Positions 42,306 through 51,380 are shown, counted from the first letter of the stretch. The stretch: 64,000 nt of DNA from Bacillus sp. BP-3 (GCF_028401955.1 NZ_JAQOTJ010000006.1:124001-188000); one strand, 5' to 3'. Program-made: numbers and translations. Notes: generated from the letters alone by a model not told the origin.

Positions 42306-44531
42306 ATGGCAGAGCCAGTCGGAGATCCAGCAGTATTTGAAGTACAAAAATGGGTAAATGAAAAATATGGAAAAGTATCAGGTTTTCAGCCAGCGCCTTT
42401 CAATGGTAAAACAGGTTGGTCAACTGTTTATGCTTTAACAAGAGCCCTTCAAGTTGAATTGGGTATTACTTCGCTTGCAGATGCATTTGGACCAACTACA
42501 GCTTCTAAATATAAGCAGTGGGGTGAAATGTCTTTAGGAAATGTTCCTACTGATGAAAAAGGAAAAGCGATTGTTAAAATTTTAAAAGGTGCTATGTATT
42601 GTAAAGGATATAATCCGGGGAAATTTGATGATGTTTTTGATGAGAAAACGAAAAATGCAGTTGTAAGTTTACAAAAAGATGCTGGTCTTCCAGTAGCTGA
42701 TGGTAAGGTGTATGACTATATTTTTAAGGCTTTCTTAACAATGGATGCTTATAGTCTTACTCCAGGTGGAGATGAATACGTACGACAAATTCAACAAGAT
42801 TTAAATAATAAATATTACAAAACTTCTGGTGTTCAACCAACAGATGGTCATTACCAACGAGGTACAAATAAAGCCTTAGTTTACGGTTTACAAACAGAAA
42901 TGGGAATTGCTGCAGATTCTCAAACTGGCTCGATTGGTCCTGCGACAAAGAATGGATTACCAATTCTAAAAGTAGGTAGTTCGGGTAGATTTGTTACATT
43001 ATTTCAATATGCTTTATATTTTAATGGTTATGATTCTGGTTCGTTTTCAACAACATATAATGCGAGCATAGAAAGTGCAGTTAAGAAATTCCAAGAGTTC
43101 ACACTACTTCCTCAAGATGGTGTTGCGAATAAGTCAACTTGGTTATCAGCACTAGTTAGTACGGGGGATCCAGATCGAAAAGGAAAAGCATGTGATTGTA
43201 TAACGGAAGTCACTTTAGAGAGAGGTAAAGCTTTAAAGGCTGCTGGTTATGAAACTGTAGGACGTTATCTTGTTAATGTTGCAGGTGGTATCAATAAAAA
43301 AATACAACCAGGTGAATTAAAAAACATTTTTGATGCTGGATTATCTGTATTTCCCATTTACCAAGCTAATGGTAGACAGGCTTCAAGTTTTAGTGCAGAA
43401 CAAGGTCGATTAGATGCAAAAGCAGCATATGATGCAGCGAAAGAATATGGATTCCAAGATGGTACTACTATTTATTTTGCAGTTGATTTCGATGCATATG
43501 GGACAGATATTACGGATAATATTCTTCCCCATTTCAAAGCCTTAAATGAGAAAATGGTTCAACTTGGTGGATCTTATAAAGTAGGTGTTTATGGAGCTCG
43601 AAACGTATGTATTCAAGTTTCAGAGAAAGGTTATGCGAAGACAAGTTTTGTTAGTGGAATGTCCACAGGATTTAGTGGGAATTTAGGATATCCACTACCA
43701 AAAAACTGGGCTTTTGATCAAATTTCAACAATTAAAGTTGGATCAGGTAGTGGTCTTATTGAAATAGATAATAATATGAAATCAAATCGAGATAACGGTG
43801 TTTCTAAAATAGAAAAGGAACAGTTATCCCTTACACTTCAACTTCTTGAAATGGCAAACAGTACGTATAATGATAAACTAATAGAGAAACAATATAAGAG
43901 TCCGGGAAATTGGTTATTATGGCAAAAATATACAGATAAATCAATGCATTCTTTTGATGTATATGTGTATAGAAAAGAAATTTCCAAAGACGAATATGCT
44001 TGTACAGTTGCATTTAGAGGTACACAGCAGTGGCAGGACTGGGTAGTAGATATCTTACAAGTAGGGTTAAACGCTGGAAGTTACCAAGTTGATGAAGCTA
44101 TTAAGTTTGTTGAAAAATTAATAGAGACTGAGAATAAATGGATGAGTCACTTGTATATTACAGGTCATTCACTTGGGGGGTACTTAGCACAATTTGTACA
44201 AAGTGAAATAATTGATGAAAATTTACCTTGGGTTGAATCAAACGCAGTGACATTTAATGCGCCTGGTCTTAGTTCTAGCATCAATTTTCTTGATATTGTA
44301 TATCAAGCAAAAGTAAGCAGAAAACTTGCTAATAATAAACTAAAAAAATATGATGATCTTATAATTAATCATCGTATTGACCAAGATATTATAAGTAGGT
44401 TTGGAGATGACTTAGGAACAGTCTATGTTTATGACAAATATAACAAAACGATTGAAGACACTAAGGGTCAAAAAGATATTATTGAATATTATCATCATTG
44501 CTCTCGCTTTAAAGAAGTAAATTTAAAATAG
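42306..44531 (+). CDS. Peptidoglycan-binding / DUF1906 / lipase multidomain protein
   Basis: 741 residues, no signal peptide. Residues 1-290 hold repeated peptidoglycan-binding-type units (VYALTRALQVELGI, KNAVVSLQKDAGLPVADGKV, ESAVKKFQEFTLLPQDGVAN). Residues about 297-490 are a DUF1906 glycoside-hydrolase-like domain (YETVGRYLVNVAGG, TIYFAVDFDA, VGVYGARNVC, WAFDQIS). Residues about 500-741 are a class-3 lipase: TVAFRGTQQWQDWVVDIL, nucleophile ITGHSLGGYLAQF (Ser622) and a late His in YYHHCSRF. It may attack cell envelopes from inside or after release by lysis. An N-terminal copy lies at 18974. Confidence 0.8.
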   Translation: MAEPVGDPAVFEVQKWVNEKYGKVSGFQPAPFNGKTGWSTVYALTRALQVELGITSLADAFGPTTASKYKQWGEMSLGNVPTDEKGKAIVKILKGAMYCKGYNPGKFDDVFDEKTKNAVVSLQKDAGLPVADGKVYDYIFKAFLTMDAYSLTPGGDEYVRQIQQDLNNKYYKTSGVQPTDGHYQRGTNKALVYGLQTEMGIAADSQTGSIGPATKNGLPILKVGSSGRFVTLFQYALYFNGYDSGSFSTTYNASIESAVKKFQEFTLLPQDGVANKSTWLSALVSTGDPDRKGKACDCITEVTLERGKALKAAGYETVGRYLVNVAGGINKKIQPGELKNIFDAGLSVFPIYQANGRQASSFSAEQGRLDAKAAYDAAKEYGFQDGTTIYFAVDFDAYGTDITDNILPHFKALNEKMVQLGGSYKVGVYGARNVCIQVSEKGYAKTSFVSGMSTGFSGNLGYPLPKNWAFDQISTIKVGSGSGLIEIDNNMKSNRDNGVSKIEKEQLSLTLQLLEMANSTYNDKLIEKQYKSPGNWLLWQKYTDKSMHSFDVYVYRKEISKDEYACTVAFRGTQQWQDWVVDILQVGLNAGSYQVDEAIKFVEKLIETENKWMSHLYITGHSLGGYLAQFVQSEIIDENLPWVESNAVTFNAPGLSSSINFLDIVYQAKVSRKLANNKLKKYDDLIINHRIDQDIISRFGDDLGTVYVYDKYNKTIEDTKGQKDIIEYYHHCSRFKEVNLK

Positions 44532-44575
44532 AAGTATTTCTAATAAGGTCACTATACTCTTATAGAAAAATAGTA

Positions 44576-44622
44576 AAAACCAGCTATATTGTGCGTATTT
44601 TGCATAATATAGCTGGTTTTTT
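44576..44622 (+). terminator. Terminator of the multidomain lipase gene
   Basis: AAAACCAGCTATATT / ATATAGCTGGTTTT with T6. Confidence 0.85.
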
Positions 44623-44694
44623 GTGAATATTTAACAGTAAAGTGTACAGATTGCAAAAAAATTATAAACTGAACTTTATTTTTTGTCCCTGGTT

Positions 44695-44736
44695 GGGGTA
44701 CAGCCGAGATATACGCGATATCTCGGCTGTACCCCT
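44695..44736. repeat. 42-bp palindrome, copy 2
   Basis: GGGGTACAGCCGAGATATA / TATCTCGGCTGTACCCC, near-identical to 27980-28019. GC-rich relative to its surroundings. Confidence 0.7.
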
Positions 44737-44797
44737 AATAGGGATAGAACCACGTGTATTTTTAGTCAATTCCAATTAAGTAATTGAAACTAAATTT

Positions 44798-45685
44798 CTA
44801 TTTTATATTTTTTTCAGCTGCGTAATCACCATAAAAGTAAGTGTCCCAAAAATCACCATATTTAGGAGTGGCAATTATGGTATATTCACCATTTTCATCG
44901 ACTTCAAACAAAACTACACTATTATTTTCCGATCCCACATAGTGATTTGAATTATCTATTCTCATATAGATACTGTATATTCCTTTTGTTAATACTCCAC
45001 TTTTTTGAAAGTCCTCAATTAGATCTTTGGCCTTTGGAATAGGATGTTTATTTTTATTCATGTCAAATTCAAATAGAAAATTCACCACACCTATTTTCGA
45101 TGCATACATGCCATGCTCGCCATCATCTTTTTTACTTCGGGGGTCACTTGGTATTAATGTAGGTAAAAGTTTAGTAGTATCTATCTTTTGGGTCTTTTTA
45201 AAATCATCAAGTAGCTCTTGAGAATTATTTATATCTATCTCAATGTTCTCGTAAGGAAAGATATAAATAGGGTTATGTCCTTCTAGGACAACTTTATTTG
45301 GATATTTCACTAATCCATATTTTTTTATGATCTGTTCAATTACTTGAACTACTTCTGGGTGTTGCTCAATATATGCACCCTTGAATTGTTCGAGATAGAT
45401 ATCGTCACTATCATCTTTTATAATTTTCAAAGTATCTTTTTCAATCATTAGGAACGGATAAGCACGATATGGCTTTTTCATTTCTACATAAGTTTGATGG
45501 CCAATCCCATTAGGCCAATTATTATCTGTCTGAATAACGGAAAACTCACCTTGTATTCCATAGTTTGTTTTTAAATACTCTTGTATTGGTTGATTCAGTT
45601 TATCTTTAGGAAAATAACATCCACTAAGAATTAGGATTGATGTACTTACTAAGATGACTTGAATCAATCTTTTCATACTCTTCAT
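44798..45685 (-). CDS. Lipoprotein of unknown function
   Basis: 295 residues. Lipobox LILSGC at about 18-23 after a short basic-hydrophobic signal (MKSMKRLIQVILVSTSI). The mature part begins YFPKDKLNQPIQEYLKTNYG, and Asp/Lys-rich segments follow. AGGGTGA precedes the ATG. Reminiscent of small surface lipoproteins of bacilli, but no domain is recognised. Confidence 0.7.
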   Translation of the reverse strand: MKSMKRLIQVILVSTSILILSGCYFPKDKLNQPIQEYLKTNYGIQGEFSVIQTDNNWPNGIGHQTYVEMKKPYRAYPFLMIEKDTLKIIKDDSDDIYLEQFKGAYIEQHPEVVQVIEQIIKKYGLVKYPNKVVLEGHNPIYIFPYENIEIDINNSQELLDDFKKTQKIDTTKLLPTLIPSDPRSKKDDGEHGMYASKIGVVNFLFEFDMNKNKHPIPKAKDLIEDFQKSGVLTKGIYSIYMRIDNSNHYVGSENNSVVLFEVDENGEYTIIATPKYGDFWDTYFYGDYAAEKNIK

Positions 45686-45836
45686 TTTTCACCCTACATT
45701 TCTCGAATTTTAATAATATTATAACATTTTTTATTCAACTAAACTGTCACGTTGGCTTAAGTGCACTTATTCACAATCTTAACGAAACAATTAATAAAGT
45801 TACTCCATAATCTGGACCAATTGCTGAATAACATGA

Positions 45837-45980
45837 TCGGCGTTTTTAAAACAACTTTATTATCTCTGTACAAATGGTTATAAAAAAGGCGGTAACTGTG
45901 TATATGACAGTTACCTTTGGTGCGATATTGATATTGAAGTTGGTTATTCAAGTAATCCAAATGTTTATGGAAACTTTTAA
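45837..45980 (+). pseudogene. Fragment of a Cys/Tyr-rich protein
   Basis: A frame without start reads LYYLCTNGYKKGGNCVYDSY and LWCDIDIEVGYSSNPNVYGN to a TAA at 45978-45980, then a terminator (45988-46020, AGCGTCTTCC/GGAAGACGCT, T5). Upstream sequence has stops in this frame. Probably the end of a decayed secreted protein. The rest of 45686-46237 shows no gene. Confidence 0.3.
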
Positions 45981-46237
45981 TCAACAAGCGTCTTCCTTTT
46001 GGAAGACGCTCTTTTTGTACGCCCAGCATATGCATATTCTCTAAGGTTCAAGTCTCGAATCGTGAAGTCAGTAGTAGCGATTAGCTTAAGGAAAGGGTGT
46101 CCGTGGTGACCTGAAATCTGAAGGAGGTCGGCAGTAAATCCCAGGTCTGAGGAACACGAATTTTATATAAAAATGCATCAGTTGTAAGAAAATAAGTTGT
46201 ATTGTTTCTCTTTTTATTGTAAGGGAGGGATGAATCA

Positions 46238-46480
46238 ATGAATGAACAAATTAAGCAAGATGATTTTAAAGAGCTATTAGTTGGATTAACGAGGGTAGAA
46301 ACAAAACTTGATACATTAGGAAACGTAAAAGAAGTTGCAATTGAAGCCCAACAATTTGCTAAAAATGCGCATTTACGTATAGATAGGTTAGATAAATTAG
46401 TTTTTTGGATTGGAACAACTGTAGTGGGTGCAATCATTACAGGCGCTATTATGACTCTATTTAAAGTTGCAGGAAAGTAG
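46238..46480 (+). CDS. xhlA: XhlA-type prophage protein
   Basis: 80 residues: a coiled-coil-like N-terminal part (LVGLTRVETKLDTLGNVKEV, then RIDRLDKL) and one C-terminal membrane helix (FWIGTTVVGAIITGAIMTLF), the layout of haemolysin XhlA. First gene of a lysis cassette, 8 bp before the holin. GGGAGGG precedes the ATG. Confidence 0.88.
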   Translation: MNEQIKQDDFKELLVGLTRVETKLDTLGNVKEVAIEAQQFAKNAHLRIDRLDKLVFWIGTTVVGAIITGAIMTLFKVAGK

Positions 46481-46488
46481 GTGAAAAT

Positions 46489-46689
46489 ATGAATAAAGAA
46501 AATATCCAAAAACGTCTTCGTAACTGGCAAATGTGGGTTGCAACTTTTTCATTAATTGGGTTTCTATTTACTAAATTAGGAGTTCCGGAGGCAAAAAGTT
46601 TCTTAGACGAATTGGCGCCTTATTTATTGTCGGTCGGTATCGCACTTGGTATTTGGACAGATCATGAAGAGAAAGGAAATACTGAATGA
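46489..46689 (+). CDS. Phage holin
   Basis: 66 residues: basic N-terminus (NKENIQKRLRNWQMWVATFS), two hydrophobic segments and a charged tail (DHEEKGNTE), typical of small phage holins. Its stop overlaps the lysin start (ATGATG region at 46686). It makes membrane holes that release or activate the lysin. Confidence 0.85.
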   Translation: MNKENIQKRLRNWQMWVATFSLIGFLFTKLGVPEAKSFLDELAPYLLSVGIALGIWTDHEEKGNTE

Positions 46690-47510
46690 TGACTAAACAT
46701 ATCGTAGACTTATCAAAATACAATAATAATATCGATTGGGATATAGCTGCACCGCAATTGGGTTTAGCAATCTGTCGTGTACAATATGGATCAAAAAAAA
46801 TAGATACACTGTATAATGAACATGTCCAAAATTTAGAAAAACATAGAATCCCCCATGCTGCTTATGCCTACGGGTGCTATGTAAGCATTGCAGATGCTCT
46901 TGTGGAAGCGAAAGACTTCTTAGCGCGTGTAAATCCAAATGCACAATTTCTTGTACTAGATGTTGAAGATGACACTCTAGCAAGTTGTGGAAGTACTTAC
47001 CTAGCAGAAGCAACACAGGCATTTATCAATACTTGTCGGGATGCTGGTTGGAAAGTTGGCTTATATGTATCGCACCATATGTATGGATCTTATGGGTTAC
47101 AAAATGTAAAAGCTGATTTCTTATGGATTCCAAGATATGGGGGAAATAAGCCTGAATATGAGTGTGATTTATGGCAATATGCAGATGGTGAAACAGGAGG
47201 ATGGCTTGATGGAATGGGAAAAGTAGATCTAAATGTTTTAAATGGGGATAAAACAATCGAATGGTTTACGAATGATCAGGAACTTTATCGGATCTTTATA
47301 GGAGACTTCAATTCAGTTGAATGGATAGAAGCAGTATATCAAACAACCAAAGATACTTTCCCAGACTACGGGATATGGACACAATCGCTTGATGATGGTA
47401 ATCAGCGTATCATCATTGGTGATTTCAACTCCAAATCGTGGTGTGATGAAACATTTGCAAAGTTGAAAGAGATTTTTCCGTCATATGGTATGTGGGTTGA
47501 GAGAATTTAG
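46686..47510 (+). CDS. Phage endolysin, GH25 muramidase with repeat C-terminus
   Basis: 274 residues. The N-terminal GH25 domain (about 4-195) has IVDLSKYNNNIDWD (first catalytic Asp), FLVLDVEDD (DxE pair) and DLWQYADG. Two C-terminal SPOR-like repeats follow (RIFIGDFNSVEWIEAVYQ and RIIIGDFNSKSWCDETFA). It cleaves the glycan of peptidoglycan. The IS6 element begins at the base after its stop codon, so the extreme C-terminus might have been trimmed. Confidence 0.9.
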   Translation: MMTKHIVDLSKYNNNIDWDIAAPQLGLAICRVQYGSKKIDTLYNEHVQNLEKHRIPHAAYAYGCYVSIADALVEAKDFLARVNPNAQFLVLDVEDDTLASCGSTYLAEATQAFINTCRDAGWKVGLYVSHHMYGSYGLQNVKADFLWIPRYGGNKPEYECDLWQYADGETGGWLDGMGKVDLNVLNGDKTIEWFTNDQELYRIFIGDFNSVEWIEAVYQTTKDTFPDYGIWTQSLDDGNQRIIIGDFNSKSWCDETFAKLKEIFPSYGMWVERI

Positions 47511-48371
47511 GGTTCTGGTGCAAAATTTTAATTTGAAAAGAATTCATCTGTAAAACTTGGACATACTGATACTATTAATCTAAAAAAGGGACGTGATCGG
47601 TATGGAAAAGCAAAATTTCTTTAAGTGGAAACATTATCAACCTGATATTACTTTATTAACCGTGAGATTGTACCTATGGTACAATCTCAGTTTTAGTGAT
47701 TTGGTTGAAATGATGGAAGAACGAGGAATTTCCATTGCTCATACAACAATCATGCGCTGGGTTCATTAATATGGACCTGAATTAGATAAGCGAGTTCGGC
47801 GTCATCTTAAGCCAATTAATGATTCTTGGAGAGTGGATGAGACATATGTAAAAGTAAAAGGTCAATGGATGTATCTGTATCGTGCCGTTGATTCAGAAGG
47901 AAATACCATTGATTTTTATCTAAGTAAAACAAGAGATCATAGGGCTGCAAAGCAATTTCTTAAGAAAGCTTTGCGGTCTTTTCATGTTTCCAAGCCCCGT
48001 GTTATCACAGTAGACAAAAACTCATCCTATCCTATGGCGATTGAAGAGTTAAAGAACGAAAAAAAGATCCCTGTAGGCAGCCAAATAAGGCAAGTCAAAT
48101 ATCTCAATAACATAGTGGAACAAGATCATCGTTTTATTAAAAAGCGAGTTCGTTCAATGTTAGGATTGAAATCCTTTCACACAGCCTCTTGGATGATAAG
48201 TGGTATCGAAGCTATGCATATGATGAAAAAGGGACAAGTTCACCAAGGGGTAAAGTCTGCCCAAAATGAAGTTGAGTTCATCCATAAATTGTTTGGATTA
48301 GCATCATAATTCATGGATGAAGAGGATATTGAGGTTCTATGTTTCTAATAAATCATATTTGCACCAGAACC
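47511..48371 (+). mobile_element. IS6-family element with nonsense-mutated transposase
   Basis: 861 bp between GGTTCTGGTGCAAAA and TTTGCACCAGAACC. About the same length and structure as 22605-23467. No target duplication visible. Confidence 0.9.
47602..48309 (+). pseudogene. IS6 transposase with internal stop
   Basis: From ATG at 47602 the frame matches the 22697 transposase, but TAA at 47767-47769 replaces the Gln codon of RWVHQYG. The downstream part (from 47833) keeps all three catalytic residues (WRVDETY, ITVDKNSSYP, NNIVEQDHR). Inactive unless read through. Confidence 0.9.
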
Positions 48372-48392
48372 AAATATACAGAAATAAAATAA

Positions 48393-48431
48393 ACCAGGCT
48401 GTGGAGAATACTTTCTCCACAGCCTGGTAAA
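48393..48431. terminator. Terminator of the 118-residue protein gene
   Basis: CCAGGCTGTGGAGAA / TTCTCCACAGCCTGG, a near-perfect hairpin just 3' of the minus-strand gene. Confidence 0.8.
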
Positions 48432-48463
48432 AGGAAACCCTGAAAAGTTCCCTTTTTAGTTAA

Positions 48464-48820
48464 TTAACGAATCCAAATATCGCCAATATCTGATAACATA
48501 CGGTCAGTTTGGTTACTATCGTAAATGTCGTAAAGATCCACCTTAACACGCATACCTTGACCTGTACGAGGAACGTTAGTAAATCTAGCGTTAAAGTTTT
48601 CCTTACTAGTATAATCATTCCAAGATTCACCAGATTTTGAAGCAACGTCTTGCCAAGTTTCACGAACCGCACGTTGTAGCGTTAATTTTACAATTGTAGC
48701 AGCTTGCTTAGCAGGCTCGAATGTTGCATAAACATTGTTAGAATCCTCACTTGTTATAAGATAAGATTTCCCCCCCCATGGAAAGCCTTCCATTTCAATT
48801 TCTGTTCTTGTGTTTGCCAT
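48464..48820 (-). CDS. 118-residue protein of the shared-promoter family
   Basis: MANTRTEIEMEGFPWGGKSY, then EPAKQAATIVKLTLQRAVRE and GQGMRVKVDLYDIYD; soluble, mixed alpha/beta, no signal. TTGGAGG lies 9 bases before the ATG. It has the same upstream block as the 741-residue lipase gene, hence a likely common regulon. Family unknown; a small accessory, immunity or structural partner are possibilities. Confidence 0.7.
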   Translation of the reverse strand: MANTRTEIEMEGFPWGGKSYLITSEDSNNVYATFEPAKQAATIVKLTLQRAVRETWQDVASKSGESWNDYTSKENFNARFTNVPRTGQGMRVKVDLYDIYDSNQTDRMLSDIGDIWIR

Positions 48821-48856
48821 AATAAGATTCCTCCAATTTTTTATTTTTTGTTAATG

Positions 48857-48955
48857 GAGCTTAATTTATTGGTATAACTTAGAGAAGTATTTATTTAATC
48901 AGCTTTTCCAGTAAACTTGCCCCTTACTTTATTAAGTGAAACGAAAGTAGAATAA
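48857..48955 (-). promoter_or_regulatory. Shared upstream block, copy C
   Basis: On the minus strand: TTATTCTACTTTC-GTTTCACTTAATA-AAGTAAGGGGC (48955-48919), then AATAAATTAAGCTC (48870-48857), 36 bp before the ATG. The outer parts agree with copies A and B while the middle has diverged, so selection rather than recent duplication may hold the motif. Confidence 0.6.
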
Positions 48956-49038
48956 CTAAAACATATAAGGAAAAAAATTTAAAAAAAGAATAGTTTAAGA
49001 TAAAATATGAACTGTACCCCGAATCATGGACTTTTTTT

Positions 49039-49330
49039 GGTTCTGGTGCAAAAAATTTATAAAACTTGGACATATTGATACTATTACTCTAAAAAGGTGT
49101 GTGATTGGTATGAAAAAGAAAAATTTGTTCAAATGGAAGCACTATCAGCCTAATATTATCTTAGTTTTCGTGATTTAGTGGAAATGATGGAGGAACGGAG
49201 TTCATCCATTTCTCATACAACGATTATGCGTTGAGTTCATCCATAAATTGTTTGGATTAGCATCATAATTCATGGATGAAAAGGATATTGAGGTTCTATG
49301 TTTCTAATAAATCATATTTGCACCAGAACC
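49039..49330 (+). mobile_element. Internally deleted IS6 copy
   Basis: Both tips (GGTTCTGGTGCAAAAAA and TTTGCACCAGAACC) are present, but only about 290 bp remain: the transposase start (MKKKNLFKWKHYQPNII), a fragment of the HTH region and the last codons. The flank 48960-49038 shows nothing. Confidence 0.8.
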
Positions 49331-49557
49331 CGTTAATATAATACTTCGCGACTGCCTTTATCGTAGTTTACCTGGAAAAGCTCTTCTCTACTTGGCGGTG
49401 GTGGGGCTTTTTCTTATTCACTTTTACTTTTTTAATTCTTTTAGCGTTACATTCCTAAAGAACTTTGAATAAGGTTTGTCACTATCGTTTACCTATGGGA
49501 TACTATTTAAGCTTTTAATAAATCTTCGTCTAAAAAGAGTTCGATATCATCTAAAAT

Positions 49558-49909
49558 ATGCTTGGATTAAAATCATTGCAAACAGCTAAAAAAGTGATTG
49601 CTGGAATAGAAGTTATACATATAATCAAAAAAGGACAAACTCTCCAAGGTGAGAAGTTTGTCCAAAACCATGATCTCTTTGGTTTAACAATATAAAGTGA
49701 AACTTTAATCAGTGGGGGGGGCTTCATCCCCCACTGATTATTAGTTGAACCAATCGGGCTTTTATGGGCAGTTTATCTCCCACCTAACTCCTTTGCTTTC
49801 GCTGAATTTTGAGGTGGGAGTATTACTGCCCGTTAATGCGGGATAAAATTCAATTCTGCTAGGAATCTTTCGTTCTTTTTTCATTTCCCACTATTTTTGC
49901 AACAGAACC
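49558..49909 (+). mobile_element. 3' remnant of a different IS6-family element
   Basis: 49558-49695 encodes MLGLKSLQTAKKVIAGIEVI then GQTLQGEKFVQNHDLFGLTI, the transposase C-terminus. A right tip TTTTGCAACAGAACC ends at 49909. A second dispersed repeat (49690-49850) has been inserted between or forms the 3' part. Confidence 0.65.
49690..49850 (+). repeat. Second dispersed repeat family, copy 1
   Basis: TATAAAGTGAAACTT, a variable hairpin (here AATCAGTGGGGG / CCCCCACTGATT), AACCAATCGGGCTTTTATGG, GCAGTTT and a terminal CGGGATAAA. The same order occurs, inverted, at 60945-61065. Confidence 0.6.
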
Positions 49910-49921
49910 AACAATAGTGAA

Positions 49922-51241
49922 TTAAAATAATGATCTAATACTTGCTAGGACAGTAAGTATACCTATAATAATGACAAATACATTGCTTGCTTTTCCTCTG
50001 TATTTAGCTAGTACTGGTACTTTGCGGATCGCATACATTGGTAATAGACATAAGATAGCAGCAACTAATGGACCACTAAGGGCATCAATGATTCCAAGAA
50101 TACTTGGATTTGCATAAGCAACATACCAGCATGTTAATACAACAAAAGTAAGGATCATTGTCTTAACTGTTTTTTCCCCCATATTTTTCCCGCGTTTTTT
50201 ACCGACTTTGATAATCATGTCACGCATTACCTCATATGCTCCTATATAATGGCCAAGGAAGGATTTTGTTATAGCCATAAAAGCAATGATAGGAGCTGCA
50301 ATAGTGATTACAGGCGAATTAAGCTCATTAGCAAGATATGATAGGATTGACAAGTTCTCTTTTTTTGCCATTATAAGATCATCTGGAGTCAAACTCAATG
50401 TACTGCTCCAAACAAAGAACATAACAACAGCGAATGTCATGATATAACAAGCTTTTTGTATTTGAGCACATTTGGCATCAGTAGCTTCTATTCCATAAGT
50501 AGCTCTCTGTTTCATAACAAATGATGAAATCATAGGCGAATGATTGAACGAGAATACTATGATTGGTAGTATCATCAATATCGTTCCAAAATATCCTGTT
50601 CCTGTTGAAGCAGTAGAAACACTTGAAAAGCTAAGCATGGACGTATTCCACTGTGGAATCAAAGATATTGCGATAAAAAGTAGAGAAGCTATGAAAGGAT
50701 ATACTAGCATACTCATTATCTTTACAGTGATATCTTGACCGAAATTTAGTATAGCTATAAGACCGAGTACTAATACAAGTGATAAAATGGCCCTTGAAGG
50801 CTCCTTCATGTGCAATTGATTCACGATAAAACTACTTGCAGTATTTGTAAGTGCAACTGAATACATCAGCACGATCGTATAAATTGAGACGAAATATACT
50901 ATGTTAAAAATTACACTTGCCTTATTTCCGAAATACTCTCTTATTGTACCTGTAATCCCCTCATCAGCAGAATTAGAAGCGTATATCATTTTAGCAAGCG
51001 CCCTATGTGAATAATACATAACAGGATATGCAAGTATGGTAATTAACAGTAATGATAATAAACCACCTGAACCTGCATTAATAGGTAAAAAGAGTACTCC
51101 TGCTCCAATTGCTGTTCCAAAAAGGCTCAATGCCCAGGTAGTATCCTGTTTATGCCACTTTTTAGGGTCTGGATATTTCTCATTTTTTATTGCAGTATTT
51201 TCAGCTTGAAATTTTATTTTTTTTGCAGTATTCCCACTCAT
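49922..51241 (-). CDS. sdaC: Serine/threonine transporter, HAAAP family
   Basis: 439 residues, eleven predicted membrane segments. DTTWALSLFGTAIGAGVLFLP is the start of SdaC/TdcC-type proton symporters. SFNHSPMISSFV is also typical. AAGGAGG precedes the ATG. It lies downstream of the serine dehydratase genes, giving a serine uptake and deamination module, and a perfect cre box lies 120 bp upstream. Confidence 0.88.
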   Translation of the reverse strand: MSGNTAKKIKFQAENTAIKNEKYPDPKKWHKQDTTWALSLFGTAIGAGVLFLPINAGSGGLLSLLLITILAYPVMYYSHRALAKMIYASNSADEGITGTIREYFGNKASVIFNIVYFVSIYTIVLMYSVALTNTASSFIVNQLHMKEPSRAILSLVLVLGLIAILNFGQDITVKIMSMLVYPFIASLLFIAISLIPQWNTSMLSFSSVSTASTGTGYFGTILMILPIIVFSFNHSPMISSFVMKQRATYGIEATDAKCAQIQKACYIMTFAVVMFFVWSSTLSLTPDDLIMAKKENLSILSYLANELNSPVITIAAPIIAFMAITKSFLGHYIGAYEVMRDMIIKVGKKRGKNMGEKTVKTMILTFVVLTCWYVAYANPSILGIIDALSGPLVAAILCLLPMYAIRKVPVLAKYRGKASNVFVIIIGILTVLASIRSLF

Positions 51242-51363
51242 ATAATAATTCCTCCTTGTATCCTATTCTTACGTCTCTTTTTAAGGCTTAAGAATATAGA
51301 TCATTCTTGTTGAAAAATAAATTGCTTACAAGGTGCGCCACATCGTGTGTCTAACCTAATGTA

Positions 51364-51380
51364 TTTGTTAGCGCTTGCAA
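51364..51380 (-). promoter_or_regulatory. CcpA cre site upstream of sdaC
   Basis: The minus strand reads TTGCAAGCGCTAACAAA, matching all 17 positions of WTGNNARCGNWWWCAWW. Indicates carbon catabolite control of serine uptake. Confidence 0.75.

Noticed and set aside
45757-46035. 92-codon minus-strand frame
   Set aside because: It reads through the terminator at 45988-46020 on the opposite strand and has no ribosome site; likely chance.
46081-46237. Possible structured RNA before xhlA (GAAGGAGGTCGGCAG...CCCAGGTCTGAGG)
   Set aside because: Could be the 3' end of a lost phage structural gene. No clear stem set or terminator was found to support an RNA element.
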